Below are positions 1-9,000 of a stretch of DNA of 9,581 nt, one piece after another. The notes below the pieces were generated by a model, which was not told the DNA's origin, made no database searches, and was given only the letters and a program-made list of their open reading frames with translations. Position 1 is the stretch's first letter; every line of letters starts with the position of its first letter. This DNA is from Rhodospirillales bacterium (GTDB taxonomy: Bacteria; Pseudomonadota; Alphaproteobacteria; Rhodospirillales; JAPHTL01): NCBI GenBank assembly GCA_026193355.1, contig JAPHTL010000190.1, positions 1-9,581 of the forward strand, written 5' to 3'. Made by a program: the position numbers and the translations under genes.

Positions 1-290
1 CGCGCCGCCGCCGGGCATTCGGCGTCAGGCACGGGATGGGCGGCTTCGACCACCTCGATCCGTTCGCACGGCGTCGTATGGCCATAGCGGGTGACGACCA
101 GTCCCTGAAGCGGACCGGTCCAGGCCTTTTCCATCGCGCGCGCCATCGCCGCCGCGCCCTTGCCCGCGCCGACCACGACGGTCCGCCCCTTCGGCGGTGG
201 CGGCAGGTTGGGAATAACGGACCGTTCAGCGGAGGCTGCCGCCACCGCCGCATCGAAAAGGCTTCGTAAAAACGCTTTAGGGTCGTTCAC
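1..290 (-). CDS. Glycerate 2-kinase (GckA/TtuD, MOFRL family), N-terminal part
   Basis: This gene likely makes a cytoplasmic kinase that phosphorylates D-glycerate to 2-phosphoglycerate with ATP. Some family members are annotated as hydroxypyruvate reductase (TtuD). Only the first 96 codons are in the window; the rest lies beyond the left edge. The GTG start at 290 is chosen because AGGAG sits 6-7 nt upstream on the minus strand. Visible family features are the N-terminal helix FLRSLFDAAVAAAS, the Rossmann-like segment VVVGAGKGAAAMARAME at residues 38-54 with the conserved Lys44, and the stretch LVVTRYGH followed by VEAAHPVPD, all typical of the DUF4147 N-terminal domain. It lies 33 nt downstream of hyi on the same strand, so the two are probably one operon feeding C2/C3 acids into glycolysis. 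Family assignment is firm; the precise substrate is inferred. Confidence 0.88.
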   Translation of the reverse strand, partial: MNDPKAFLRSLFDAAVAAASAERSVIPNLPPPPKGRTVVVGAGKGAAAMARAMEKAWTGPLQGLVVTRYGHTTPCERIEVVEAAHPVPDAECPAAA

Positions 291-323
291 GGTTGCTCCT
301 GCGTCTCTCTGCATCGCGATAGT

Positions 324-1118
324 CTACGCCACCCTTCCTGATTTCCGATAGGGTGTGATCCAGTCAAGGCCCTCATGGGTTCCGTCGGCGGGAAGATATT
401 CGCAGCCGATCCAGCCTCCGTAACCAAGATCGTCGATCAATGCAAACAGGTCGTTGAATGGAATGGTCCCGGTTCCCGGCTCGTGGCGGCCGGGGCAATC
501 GGCGATCTGAAAATGAGCAATGCGCTCCATATGGGTGGCGAGAACGGCGGGAATGTCCTCACCCATCATCGCCATATGGTAAAGGTCGCATTGCAGGAAC
601 AGGTTGTCCGACCCTACGGCGTCGAGGACATCCAACGCCTGCCCCGTCGTGTTGATCAGAAATCCCGGAACGTCGCGGTCGTTGATCGGCTCCAGCAGCA
701 ATCGGATACCCGCATCCTTCAGTTCGCCAGCGGCGTGTCGAAGATTGCCCGCCAGAACATCAAGGGCTTCCCGCCTGTCGCCGCCAGCAGGGAGAACCCC
801 GGCGATGCAGTTGACCTGCCGGCACCCAAGGGCCTTGGCATAGACAATCGCCGTTTTCACACCTTCGCGAAATTCCGCCACTCGATCCGGCATGCAGGCG
901 ATGCCGCGCTCACCCGCCGCCCAGTCACCGGCTGGCAGATTGTGCAGCGCCATCGTCAAACCGGCGCTGCGCAGGCGACCCGCCAGTGCTTCTGCAGGAT
1001 AGGCGTAGGGAAACTGGCATTCGACACCCGTGAATCCGGCCTTTGCGGCCTCGGCAAAGCGGTCGAGAAAATCGAACTCGGTGAACATCATTGTGATATT
1101 GGCGTCGAGCCTTGGCAT
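324..1118 (-). CDS. hyi: Hydroxypyruvate isomerase (Hyi)
   Basis: The product, 264 aa, is a TIM-barrel isomerase of the xylose-isomerase-like family that interconverts hydroxypyruvate and tartronate semialdehyde in the cytoplasm, in the glyoxylate-to-glycerate route. With the start at 1118, the metal/catalytic residues known from E. coli Hyi fall at matching numbers: Glu143 (in LLLEPIND), Asp178 (in QCDLYH), Gln204 (in HFQIAD) and Glu240 (in IGCEYLP). The N-terminus (NITMMFTEFDFLDRF) is also typical. An upstream in-frame ATG at 1163 would add 15 residues that do not look like the family. The ATG at 1118 is preceded by GGGAAG at a suitable distance, so I prefer it. Length agrees with the family (about 258-260 aa). 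It is followed closely by the glycerate kinase gene, consistent with a shared pathway. No disruption is seen. Confidence 0.95.
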   Translation of the reverse strand: MPRLDANITMMFTEFDFLDRFAEAAKAGFTGVECQFPYAYPAEALAGRLRSAGLTMALHNLPAGDWAAGERGIACMPDRVAEFREGVKTAIVYAKALGCRQVNCIAGVLPAGGDRREALDVLAGNLRHAAGELKDAGIRLLLEPINDRDVPGFLINTTGQALDVLDAVGSDNLFLQCDLYHMAMMGEDIPAVLATHMERIAHFQIADCPGRHEPGTGTIPFNDLFALIDDLGYGGWIGCEYLPADGTHEGLDWITPYRKSGRVA

Positions 1119-1270
1119 CCGTTCTTCCCGGTTTCGGGTTCTATCCTGCCTGAACAATCCCAAGATCGGACGTTTCGATCAACGATACTGAACCTCTTCC
1201 CGCATTGCGGAAACAACAGCACCAGATGGGGGCAAGAACTGAAAAGACGGCCGGGACATTGAGGACTCAA

Positions 1271-1296
1271 CTTTGCATACAAAAAGATGGTAGAAT
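1271..1296 (+). promoter_or_regulatory. Candidate promoter of the three-gene export operon
   Basis: The 220-nt gap between the divergent hyi start (1118) and the small exported protein (1339) contains an AT-rich patch at 1266-1300 that stands out from the GC-rich surroundings. TAGAAT at 1291-1296 resembles a -10 box. No good -35 hexamer lies 17 nt upstream (CAACTT is the best at that distance; TTGCAT at 1274 is too close). This is the most likely place for the rightward promoter, but it is a weak match. No clear promoter for hyi, operator or terminator was recognised in the rest of the gap. Confidence 0.3.
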
Positions 1297-1338
1297 AATC
1301 GCCTAATCAGACAAAAAGCTGAATGGGGGGGTTTGACC

Positions 1339-1917
1339 ATGAGAAGTCCCTGCGCGTTCTGCGTTGACCCTGGTCGCCTGAATAGCCTTTTCCGCGTCGC
1401 CGTCGCTTTCGTGCTGCCCTTGGCGCTTCTTGCCGCCTCACCGGCATGGAGCGACGATGTCGATCATTCCGCCCGCGCCAAGCAGTTGCGCGAGGAGTCC
1501 AAAGCCCGGGCCGGGGCAAACCTCGGATACCCCACCATCGCCGACCCCAACGTCGGGTTTGAGCGCAACATCGATTACCACGAACTTCGCCAGACGATCC
1601 GCAGGCTTGGCGCCATCATCGAGGATATGGCCGTTCAGCAACGGGCCGAGGAGTCCTCGCAAGCGGCGCAGGGTATCCTTGCCCCTGTCCCAGCCATGGG
1701 CCTTGCGGCCTATGGTCCCGAAGGCCCCAACGAAAAGTCCGTCCGCCTTATCCTTGAATACCGGCTGATGGTGCAGGGCAATCCGCGCCTGAAGGTCGGC
1801 GCGGTCAAGGCGGGAGACAAATCCGTAAACGCAACCGTGGTGACTGTCGATGGCTCACTGGTAGAGGAATACGAAATCGACAAGGCGACGGGTGCATGGC
1901 GTCCGGTTCGCCGCTGA
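1339..1917 (+). CDS. Small exported protein sharing a module with the downstream giant protein
   Basis: I do not recognise a named family. The 192-aa product begins with a Sec signal peptide: Arg13/Arg19, a hydrophobic core VAVAFVLPLALLAA, and likely cleavage after PAWS (residue 38) before DD. There is no lipobox cysteine, so it is probably a soluble periplasmic protein. Residues 47-101 form a helical module with SKARA and LGY followed by LGAII; a similar module occurs in the giant protein at 3847-4008. Residues ~124-192 look like a small alpha/beta domain ending in VTVDGSLVEEYEIDKATG, reminiscent of PepSY-type folds (low confidence). The ATG at 1339 is preceded by a run of seven G at 1325-1331 with 7 nt spacing; a TTG at 1333 is a possible alternative start. 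It is first in the operon, 42 nt before the CsgG-like gene. Its role is inferred to be a partner, chaperone or adaptor of that system. Confidence 0.85.
   Translation: MRSPCAFCVDPGRLNSLFRVAVAFVLPLALLAASPAWSDDVDHSARAKQLREESKARAGANLGYPTIADPNVGFERNIDYHELRQTIRRLGAIIEDMAVQQRAEESSQAAQGILAPVPAMGLAAYGPEGPNEKSVRLILEYRLMVQGNPRLKVGAVKAGDKSVNATVVTVDGSLVEEYEIDKATGAWRPVRR
1477..1641 (+). other. Shared module, copy in the small exported protein
   Basis: Residues 47-101 of the small exported protein. The first 18 residues match residues 268-285 of the giant protein at 11 positions without gaps (AK..RE.SKARA....GY, with Leu/Met before GY). Both copies then reach LGA plus two aliphatic residues after 25 (here) or 27 (giant) residues. 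The codons differ, so this is old protein-level homology, not a recent DNA duplication. Confidence 0.65.
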
Positions 1918-1959
1918 CGCGTAACGAGGAACAACGCTGACCAGACTGGAGGTAGAACC

Positions 1960-2976
1960 ATGCCGGAATTCTTTCCGAAACGGATGACGGGGGCCGCGAT
2001 CGCCCTGACCCTGTTCGCACTGGCCTTCTCTCCGCCTGCCTTGGCGCAGTCCGGTTCCGACGAAGACGCGAAGATCCTGACCGAGGAAATCCCCGAAATT
2101 GCGGGACCAAAGCGCACGGTCGCCATCGGGCGGTTCGACGCCATCGGCGCCTTCACGGCCAAGTACGGCAACTGGGACATCGGCGGCGGCCTTGCCGCCA
2201 TGCTGACCTCGGCGCTGGTGGAATCGGAGCGCTTCATCGTCGTCGAACGCGCCCAGTTGCAGCAGATCCTCACTGAACAGGAACTGAAGGGACAGAAGGT
2301 CACAACCGAAACAACCGGCCCCGATCTGGGGCAGCTTGTCGGCGTGCAGTTCATGATCATCGGCTCGGTCACCGAATTCGGCGGCGAGGACAAGGGCGGC
2401 GGGTTCTCGCTCGGCGCATCGGGCGGCAACATTGGAAATCTGTTATCTGGAGCCCTGTCGCGGCAAAGCGCATCGGGCAACGTCGCCATGGATTTCCGGG
2501 TGGTCGACACGACCAGCGGCCGGGTGCTGGAAACCCATCGGGTCTCCGAACCGATCGAAAGCTCGGGGTTTGATCTGTCGCTGGGCTATCAGGGGGTCAG
2601 CCTCGGCACCAACCAGTTCTACAACACGCCGTTGGGCGGCGCGGCGCGCAAGGCGATCACCCGCGCGGTTCAGGCCATCGCCGCCAATGCGCAGGCGACC
2701 GCCTGGACAGGACAGGTCGTCGATTTCGACAACGGCGAGGTCTACATCAACGCGGGGTCGTCCTCGGGGATCAAGGAAGGCGACACCTTCATGGTCGAAC
2801 GGATCGTCAAGAAGCTGACCGATCCGGCGACCAGCGAGGTTCTGATGATCCGCAAGAAACCGCTGGGGCTGGTCGAGGTGCAGAGCGTCACGCCGAAGAT
2901 CGCCTTCGGGGCCTTCCAACCGCTGGAAGTCGACAAACCGGCACGGGGGGATCTCGTCGTCACCGTCACCAAATAG
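1960..2976 (+). CDS. CsgG/HfaB-family outer-membrane secretion protein
   Basis: The 338-aa product belongs to the family of CsgG, which forms the oligomeric outer-membrane pore for curli subunits, and HfaB, a holdfast anchor protein. Evidence includes the segment RTVAIGRFDAIGAF, GGGLAAMLTSALVESERFIVVER, QLQQILTEQEL and GVQFMIIGSVTEFG (residues ~52-145), then a Gly/Ser-rich region and NVAMDFRVVDTTSGRVL. Two stretches (~147-168 and ~198-220) fall where CsgG has its membrane hairpins. The C-terminal ~95 residues (from WTGQVVDFDNGEVYINAG) look like a small beta-barrel add-on, as in FlgT-like proteins. Unlike E. coli CsgG, the signal peptide ends in PPALA before Gln30 and the protein has no cysteine, so it cannot be lipidated. 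The ATG at 1960 has GGAGG 7 nt upstream. It lies between the small exported protein and the giant gene, suggesting it exports or anchors the giant protein (inference). Confidence 0.9.
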   Translation: MPEFFPKRMTGAAIALTLFALAFSPPALAQSGSDEDAKILTEEIPEIAGPKRTVAIGRFDAIGAFTAKYGNWDIGGGLAAMLTSALVESERFIVVERAQLQQILTEQELKGQKVTTETTGPDLGQLVGVQFMIIGSVTEFGGEDKGGGFSLGASGGNIGNLLSGALSRQSASGNVAMDFRVVDTTSGRVLETHRVSEPIESSGFDLSLGYQGVSLGTNQFYNTPLGGAARKAITRAVQAIAANAQATAWTGQVVDFDNGEVYINAGSSSGIKEGDTFMVERIVKKLTDPATSEVLMIRKKPLGLVEVQSVTPKIAFGAFQPLEVDKPARGDLVVTVTK

Positions 2977-2991
2977 ACACGCACCAAATAG
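2967..2991 (+). repeat. 10-bp direct repeat creating two in-frame stops
   Basis: CACCAAATAG occurs at 2967-2976 and again at 2982-2991, a 15-nt period. The first copy ends the CsgG-like gene (TAG 2974-2976); the second puts another TAG at 2989-2991 in the same frame. This frame is also the frame of the giant gene, so the giant frame can only open after 2991. It looks like a small tandem duplication. Confidence 0.8.
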
Positions 2992-2993
2992 GC

Positions 2994-3000
2994 AAGGGAG
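2994..3000 (+). promoter_or_regulatory. Strong ribosome-binding-like sequence before the giant gene
   Basis: AAGGGAG at 2994-3000 is the only good Shine-Dalgarno match before the giant frame. The only in-frame codon at a workable distance that could serve as a start is ATT at 3010 (9 nt spacing). The first conventional in-frame start is GTG at 3046, 45 nt away. The start of the giant gene is therefore unresolved. Confidence 0.4.
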
Positions 3001-3045
3001 TTTGGGACCATTCGCAGGAGCGGAACGCCAGGCACGCCGCAGGCC

Positions 3046-6000
3046 GTGACAGGGCCATGCGAGTGGAACCGTAAGCAGGCCGGGGTATGGTCGTTTACGG
3101 GGGCCCTTTTGTTCGGCCTTGTCCTGAATGTTTCCGGCGTCCAGGCGCAAACCTCCACCCAGCAGTACAGGGCTCCCTCGACCGTCATCCAGTCCGCACC
3201 CAGCACACCATCCGTCGTCAAGACGCCAACCCTGCCGACCTATGGCACACCGGGAATAGCGACCCAGGCCAGACCCGCAACCCAGGCGACCCAGGCCCAG
3301 CAGTACATCCAACCGGGCACCCGGACGCCGACGATCAACCAGCCGCCAACGATTGTCATCCCCAGCGACACGCCGACCGTCGTCCGGCCGCCCACGACCA
3401 CCACGCCGACCTATACGCCGCCGACCATCGTCAAGCCTGCCCCCACGGCGCCAGGAACCGTGACCGGCATGCCGGCCATGCCGGGCGGCGCCATGCCCAA
3501 TCCGGGAACGACAACGGGAACCGTCATCAAACCACCGACCACGGGCGTCGTTACACCACCGACGGCGCCGGCCACCGTCACCGGGACTCCGACGATCAAT
3601 CAGCCGCCGACCATCGCCGTACCGGGCGGGACAACATCGACACCAACGCCGCCGCCGCCATCGACGGCGACTTCGGAACCGACGCCGCCGCCAATCGCAA
3701 CCGACAAGCCCGAAGAGGCGCCGCCCGAGAAACCGGCCAGCGCGGAGGAACCGCCGCCCGAAGAAGCCCCCTCGCAACCGGCCTCCGTGGACGATGCGGC
3801 CGAACGCGCCCGCAAGGAGGCAGAGGCGCGGGCAAAGCATGAGGCTGCCAAGGCCGCGCGCGAAGGATCAAAGGCCCGCGCCAAATCAGGCATGGGCTAC
3901 GGCGATGTGCAACCGATCGACGGCCTGGGCGGCCCCTCCGTCGTTTCCGACCCCGGCGTTTCCATGGACACCATCAACCTGCTCGGCGCGCTGGTGAAAA
4001 AGCAGCAGGAAGGCCGTCCGGGTATCGCATCCGGCGATGGCGGACAGTGCTTCGGCGACCTGTGCAAGGGCGCCGCCGGCAAGGCCAAGAAGAAAGCCGA
4101 GGAAGAACTGGAGAAACAGAAGAAGAAGGCCAAGGAAGCCGCCGAGGAGGAAGCCGAGAAAAAAAAGAAAAAGATCAAGGACAAGAAGGACAAGGCAAAG
4201 AAAGCCAAGGACAAGCGCGACAAGAAGAAGAAACGCTCGAAAGAATCCAAGGCCAAGGAGGACCTAGAGGACAAGCTCAAGGAACAGGGCGAGAAGCTCA
4301 ACGAGGAAGGCGAGGAGCTTGACAAGCGCGGCACCAAGTTGAAGGGCGATCGCGAAATGCGGGAAGAGGAAGAACGCCGCCTGCGTAAGGAAGAAGGCGA
4401 TCTGCGCAAGAACGATCCCAACTGCCGTAGCGCCGAGTGCAAGGCGAAGCAGGCGGAACGGGCGAAGAATTCCCGCGCCATCAACGACCTTTCCAAGGCC
4501 GAAGGCCGCTTACAGGCCGATATGGCCAAGTTCCAGGGGCAGGTTCAGGACTATCAGCGCGACGCCGACCGCCTGGAGAAGATGAAGGATCGCGGCATCG
4601 GCATGACGAAGGACGAATTCCGCTCCCACCAAGCCGACAAGATCGATCAGGCCGCGCGCCAGCAGGTCGGGCAGCTGGAGCAGGACCTGCAGAAGCTCAA
4701 GGATCAGCAGCTTGAACTGCGCGAAAAGGGCGGCTCCGGCTCCAAGCAAGATGCGGCGATACAGCGCGAGATCGACCGCCTGAACGGCAACCTCGATCAG
4801 GCCAGGGACATGGCGAGCAAGGCCGGGGAACAGGCCGTGAAAGCCAAGGCCTATGAACTGGGCTTGAAGGAGGAATACGACAACTACGCCAAGGCCAAGA
4901 CCCAGATCGGTGGCCAGATCGCGGTGCAGGAGGCGGCGAATAAACTTGCTGAGCAAGAGCTGAAGATTTCCGACGCGCGAAAGGCCGGGGCCTCAAAAGC
5001 CGAGCTCGACGCCATGAACGAACAGGCGAAGGGCCTCGAAGCCAAGCTGAACGAAGCCAAGAAGCATGGCGGCGAAGGCAAGGGCCTGCAGGAAGCCGTC
5101 GATACCTTCGTCAACGATTTTCGCGAAATGCAGTCACTGGAACGGCTGACCGATACGCAACTTGCCGAACGGATCGACATCCTTGACGCCGCCGATAGGC
5201 GCATTGATCAGGCGGTGGACGGGGCCGGCGGCAAGGTCGCCGAGGGATCCGGCGCGGCCTACGACCGCTTCGACCAGTTGCAGAAACAGAAAGCGGCCGC
5301 CGAGCAGAAACTGTCCGACATGGACAAGGCGATGGAAGACGCCATGCAGCGCGGCCCGGTCTTCGCCGATGGGTACCGCGAGGCGCGTGAACAGACGCTG
5401 AATGACATCGCGACGGCGGAGCAGGAGCTTCAGAAGTTCGCCCCCCTTTCGGATGCGGAAAGTCTGGCCCGCGGCGTGACGGCGATGAACGACGCCATCA
5501 ACGACTACGCAAAGGGACTGCCGCGCGGCCCCGACGGCAAGATCGACGAGGCGAAGCTCGGCCAGCAGGTGCAGGTGGTCGGACAGGCGCAGATGGAGCT
5601 GTCCCGCATGGCGGGCGAGATGGAGGGGCTGGAAGCCAAGGGCGGAAACCTTTCGCCGAAGGAAAAGGCGCGGCTTGAGGCGTTGCGCAAGGCGACGGGC
5701 GAGATGACCGCCAGCCTGAAGGAGATGGGAATCGACGCCACGGTGGCGGACGGCAAGGTATCGGTCGAGGCAACGTCGCTGGGCGGCGCGGTCACGTGGA
5801 ACGCCGCGCGCGAATCCGTAGCCGGGATGGTCGACCAGATCAACACCACCAAGCAGAAGGTGGCCAGCCTGCAGAACAAGCCTCCGCCCAAGGACCTGAT
5901 GGCGAAACCGGGACAGGCCGCCGCGCCCCCGGCCCAACAGATGGCGGCGGCTGTCGGGGCCACCCATGAGCGGGCGAAACCAACCCCGCCGGCACAGGCC

Positions 6001-9000
6001 GCGCCCCTGACCCCGGCGACGGGGGCCGCTGCGGTCGCGCAGGAGATTCAGGGCCATGCCGCCAAAGCGACCGCCGCCGCGGCAGGGATGGTGCAGACGG
6101 CAGCCGCGACAGGAACCCCAAGACCCAGGCCGCCCGCCACCGCACCCGTCGGTTCGGCAGATATGAAAACCCTGCGCGACAAGGCAGCGCAGGCCCGCGA
6201 CGACGCCCGCAAGAAATTCCAGGCCGCCCGCACGGCGAAGCAGGATGCCGAAGCCGCCAAGGAAGAAGCGGCAGAAGCCGCCCGCGACGCCGAAGAGGCC
6301 GGCAAGGCGGCGGATACCTACGGCAAAACGCGCAAGCGGCAGGCCGGAGAATGGAACGAACTGGCCGATTCATCCGCGCAGCGCGCCGACAACATGCGCG
6401 AACAGGCCGAGGCCATCGAGGACAAGGCAGCCAAGGCCCGCAAGGCGGCCCAGCGTTACGAAACCGTCGCCGGCCAGACCAACGATACGACCCTGGCGAA
6501 CAACGCCCGACAGGCGGCGGCCAACGCGCGCGAGGATGCGGCGAAACTTGAAAGCCAGGCGGCGGACAAGCGTCGCGAAGCGCAGAAGGAAGACGCCGAG
6601 GCGAAGGAACGCGCCGCCCATGGCAACGCCATCGCAGAGGAAGTCAAGAAACTGGACGCCGACGCCGCCAGCAAGGAGGCCGAAGCAAAGAAAAAGGCCG
6701 CCGAGGCAGCCAGCCGGATCGAGGCTGCCAAGACGGCGGACGTCGCAGCGGCAAAGGCGACGGAGGTTGCGGCGGAGCAGGATCAGGCCCTCCGCGCCGA
6801 ACAGCAGAAGACCTTCGGCGCGATGCTGGAAAACCCGCCGAGCAGCACGTTCTGGAGCGACATGAAATCCGGCGAACGCGCCCAGTGGATGCGTGACAAC
6901 GTCCCCAACTGGGACAACCTGTCGATCGACGAACAGGTGCGCATCCTGCGCGTCACCGATTATTCCGAGGCCCGCTCGCAGGCGATCGACGCGGGCAACG
7001 CGCTCGACCGCTTCGTCAAGGACAAGAACTTCACCGAAGAGGGGCTGACGCAGCGGGCCGAGGAAATCAAGACCATGCAACGGCAACTGGCCGAAGCGAA
7101 GGATGAGTTGCTGCTCAGCGCCGAGGACCAGCAGAAAATTCGCGGATTGGAAGGAAAGATCCGCGTCGCCAAGGGCAAGCTGGCCGCCGACATCAAGGAA
7201 TTCGACCGCCTGCGCGACGAGGCGATCACCTCATCGCGCGAGGTCGCCCGCCAGCAGTGGGGGTTGGATGAAAAGGCGCGGGAGCGCGAGGTCCAGCGCC
7301 GGGTCGACCGGCTGGCCGAGGCCAAGGGACAGTTAAAGCTTGCCGAGGCGGCGGCGGAAACCCGCGACAAGGCGTTCATCGAACGCATGTCCGAGGAACG
7401 CAAGGCGATGCGCGCCGCGACCGCGCGCGGCGATTCAAGCGCGGCGGCGAAGCACCGCGAGGCCATCGAGCGTCTGGAAGCCGCCCAGAACGAGATGCGC
7501 ACGCTGGATGCCTCCAACATCCGCACCCTGGAAAAGATCGTCGAATCGAAGCGCGGCGAACTGGTCCACGACAGTCTGGTTGATGGCCTGTACGAGATCG
7601 GCGATGAAGACGCCATCGAGCGGCGGGCCGAGCAGCGCATGACCGACAAAAATCTCGTCGGCGACGCCCTGACCCGCCAGAACGAAAACATCCGGACCGC
7701 CGTCAACGCGGTCGACGTCAAGGGCGATGATTTCTCGGTCTCCGGCGCGGTGCTGGAAGTCTACGATCGAACGACGGTCCGGCTGGCCACCGATGCGGGC
7801 ATGACCTATGGCGTCGCCAAGGGCGCGGTGAAGGGTCTCGTCGGTCTGGGCAAGCTGGTAGTCTGGGAGCCCATCGATTCCATCGGCGAAACGGCCGAGA
7901 TGGGTATGGAGCTGGTCTTTGGCGCGCGCACCAATTTCTTCGGTACCGACAATCAGGACTTCGTCGATCAGGTCATCGACGACCCCGGCAGCATGGGGAT
8001 GAACATGGTCCTCGGCCTTGGCAAGGAGATCTATGACACCGGACAGGCGGTTGTGCGCATCGGCGAGGCGCAGGAAGCAAAATCCGCTGGCCACGCCTTC
8101 GAGGCCGCGACAAAGGTCGGCGAGTTCATCGGCGAAAACTTCGTCGATCCCACAATCCTTATCGGCGGGGTCGGCAAGCTGGGCAAGCTGGCGAAGGTCG
8201 CCGAGGTGGCGGCCGAGACGGCCAGAGTCGCGGACAAGGCCTCCGACGTCCTGCGCGCCGCCGAACGCGGGGCAGAAGCGGCGGCCGACCTGTCGAAGGC
8301 AACGACGAAACTGCCGCCGCCCTCAACGGCGGGAACCGCCGCAGAACTGGCCGAAACCGTCCGCCTGCCGCCCCCGGCGACGAAAGGGACGGCAGCGGAA
8401 TTGGCGGGAACGGTTCATATGCCCCCGCCGACCAAAGGCGCTACTGCCGCCGAGCTGGCCGAAACCCTCAACCTGCCACCGCCGGCGACAAAGGGAACGG
8501 CGGCGGAACTGGCCGGTACGGCACACATGCCGCCACCAGGCACGGCAGCCATCGAAGACCTGACCAAGACCGTCCGCATCCCGCCGCCCGCGGTGGCCGG
8601 GGCCGGGGATCTGGCGAAGGCGGCCCCCATGCCGACGGGCACAAAGAAATTGCCGCCACCCGACCTGCCGCCACCGGGAACCCAGAAGCTTCCGCCGTCC
8701 GAGCTTCCGCCGAATGTGACGCAGCGGCTTCCGCCGCCAGACCTGCCCCCACCGGGAACCCAGAGGCTGCCGCCGTCCGAACTGCCGCCAAATGTGACGC
8801 AGCGACTGCCGCCGCCGGGGACCGGAAAACTGCCGCCACCGGAACCGCCCAACGCGTTCGGGGCCACCGCTGCGGCGGCAGAGGACGTGACCGGTACGGT
8901 GCGGCTCAAGCCGCAAGGCGCGCCTTCGCCTGCACCTGCGCCAAAACCGATGCCAAGCGGCAAGAAAACGGCGGTCGTCACCGACATCGTCGAGGAAGGC

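Noticed and set aside
375..1262. 295-codon plus-strand open frame opposite hyi
   Set aside because: The minus strand encodes a complete hydroxypyruvate isomerase with all catalytic residues; the plus frame has no recognisable features.
3002..3049. Mini-frame from TTG 3002 whose TGA overlaps GTG 3046 (GTGA)
   Set aside because: The overlap could suggest a coupled leader peptide, but the TTG is only 1 nt from the ribosome-binding sequence and the 15-codon frame has nothing else to support it.
2443..3840. 465-codon open frame on the minus strand
   Set aside because: It overlaps the CsgG-like gene and the start of the giant gene. Its product is Arg/Gly-rich low-complexity typical of antisense frames in GC-rich coding DNA, whereas the plus-strand frames show clear family motifs and signal peptides.
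3087..3842. 251-codon plus-strand frame beginning at ATG 3087
   Set aside because: Out of frame with the clear signal peptide and stalk of the giant protein; its product is His/Arg/Asp-rich without structure. The ATG is tempting because the giant gene lacks one, but it lies in another frame.
8311..8805. Possible CRISPR-like periodic repeats
   Set aside because: Repeats are contiguous, multiples of three, degenerate at third codon positions and proline-coding, with no unique spacers; they are protein repeats.
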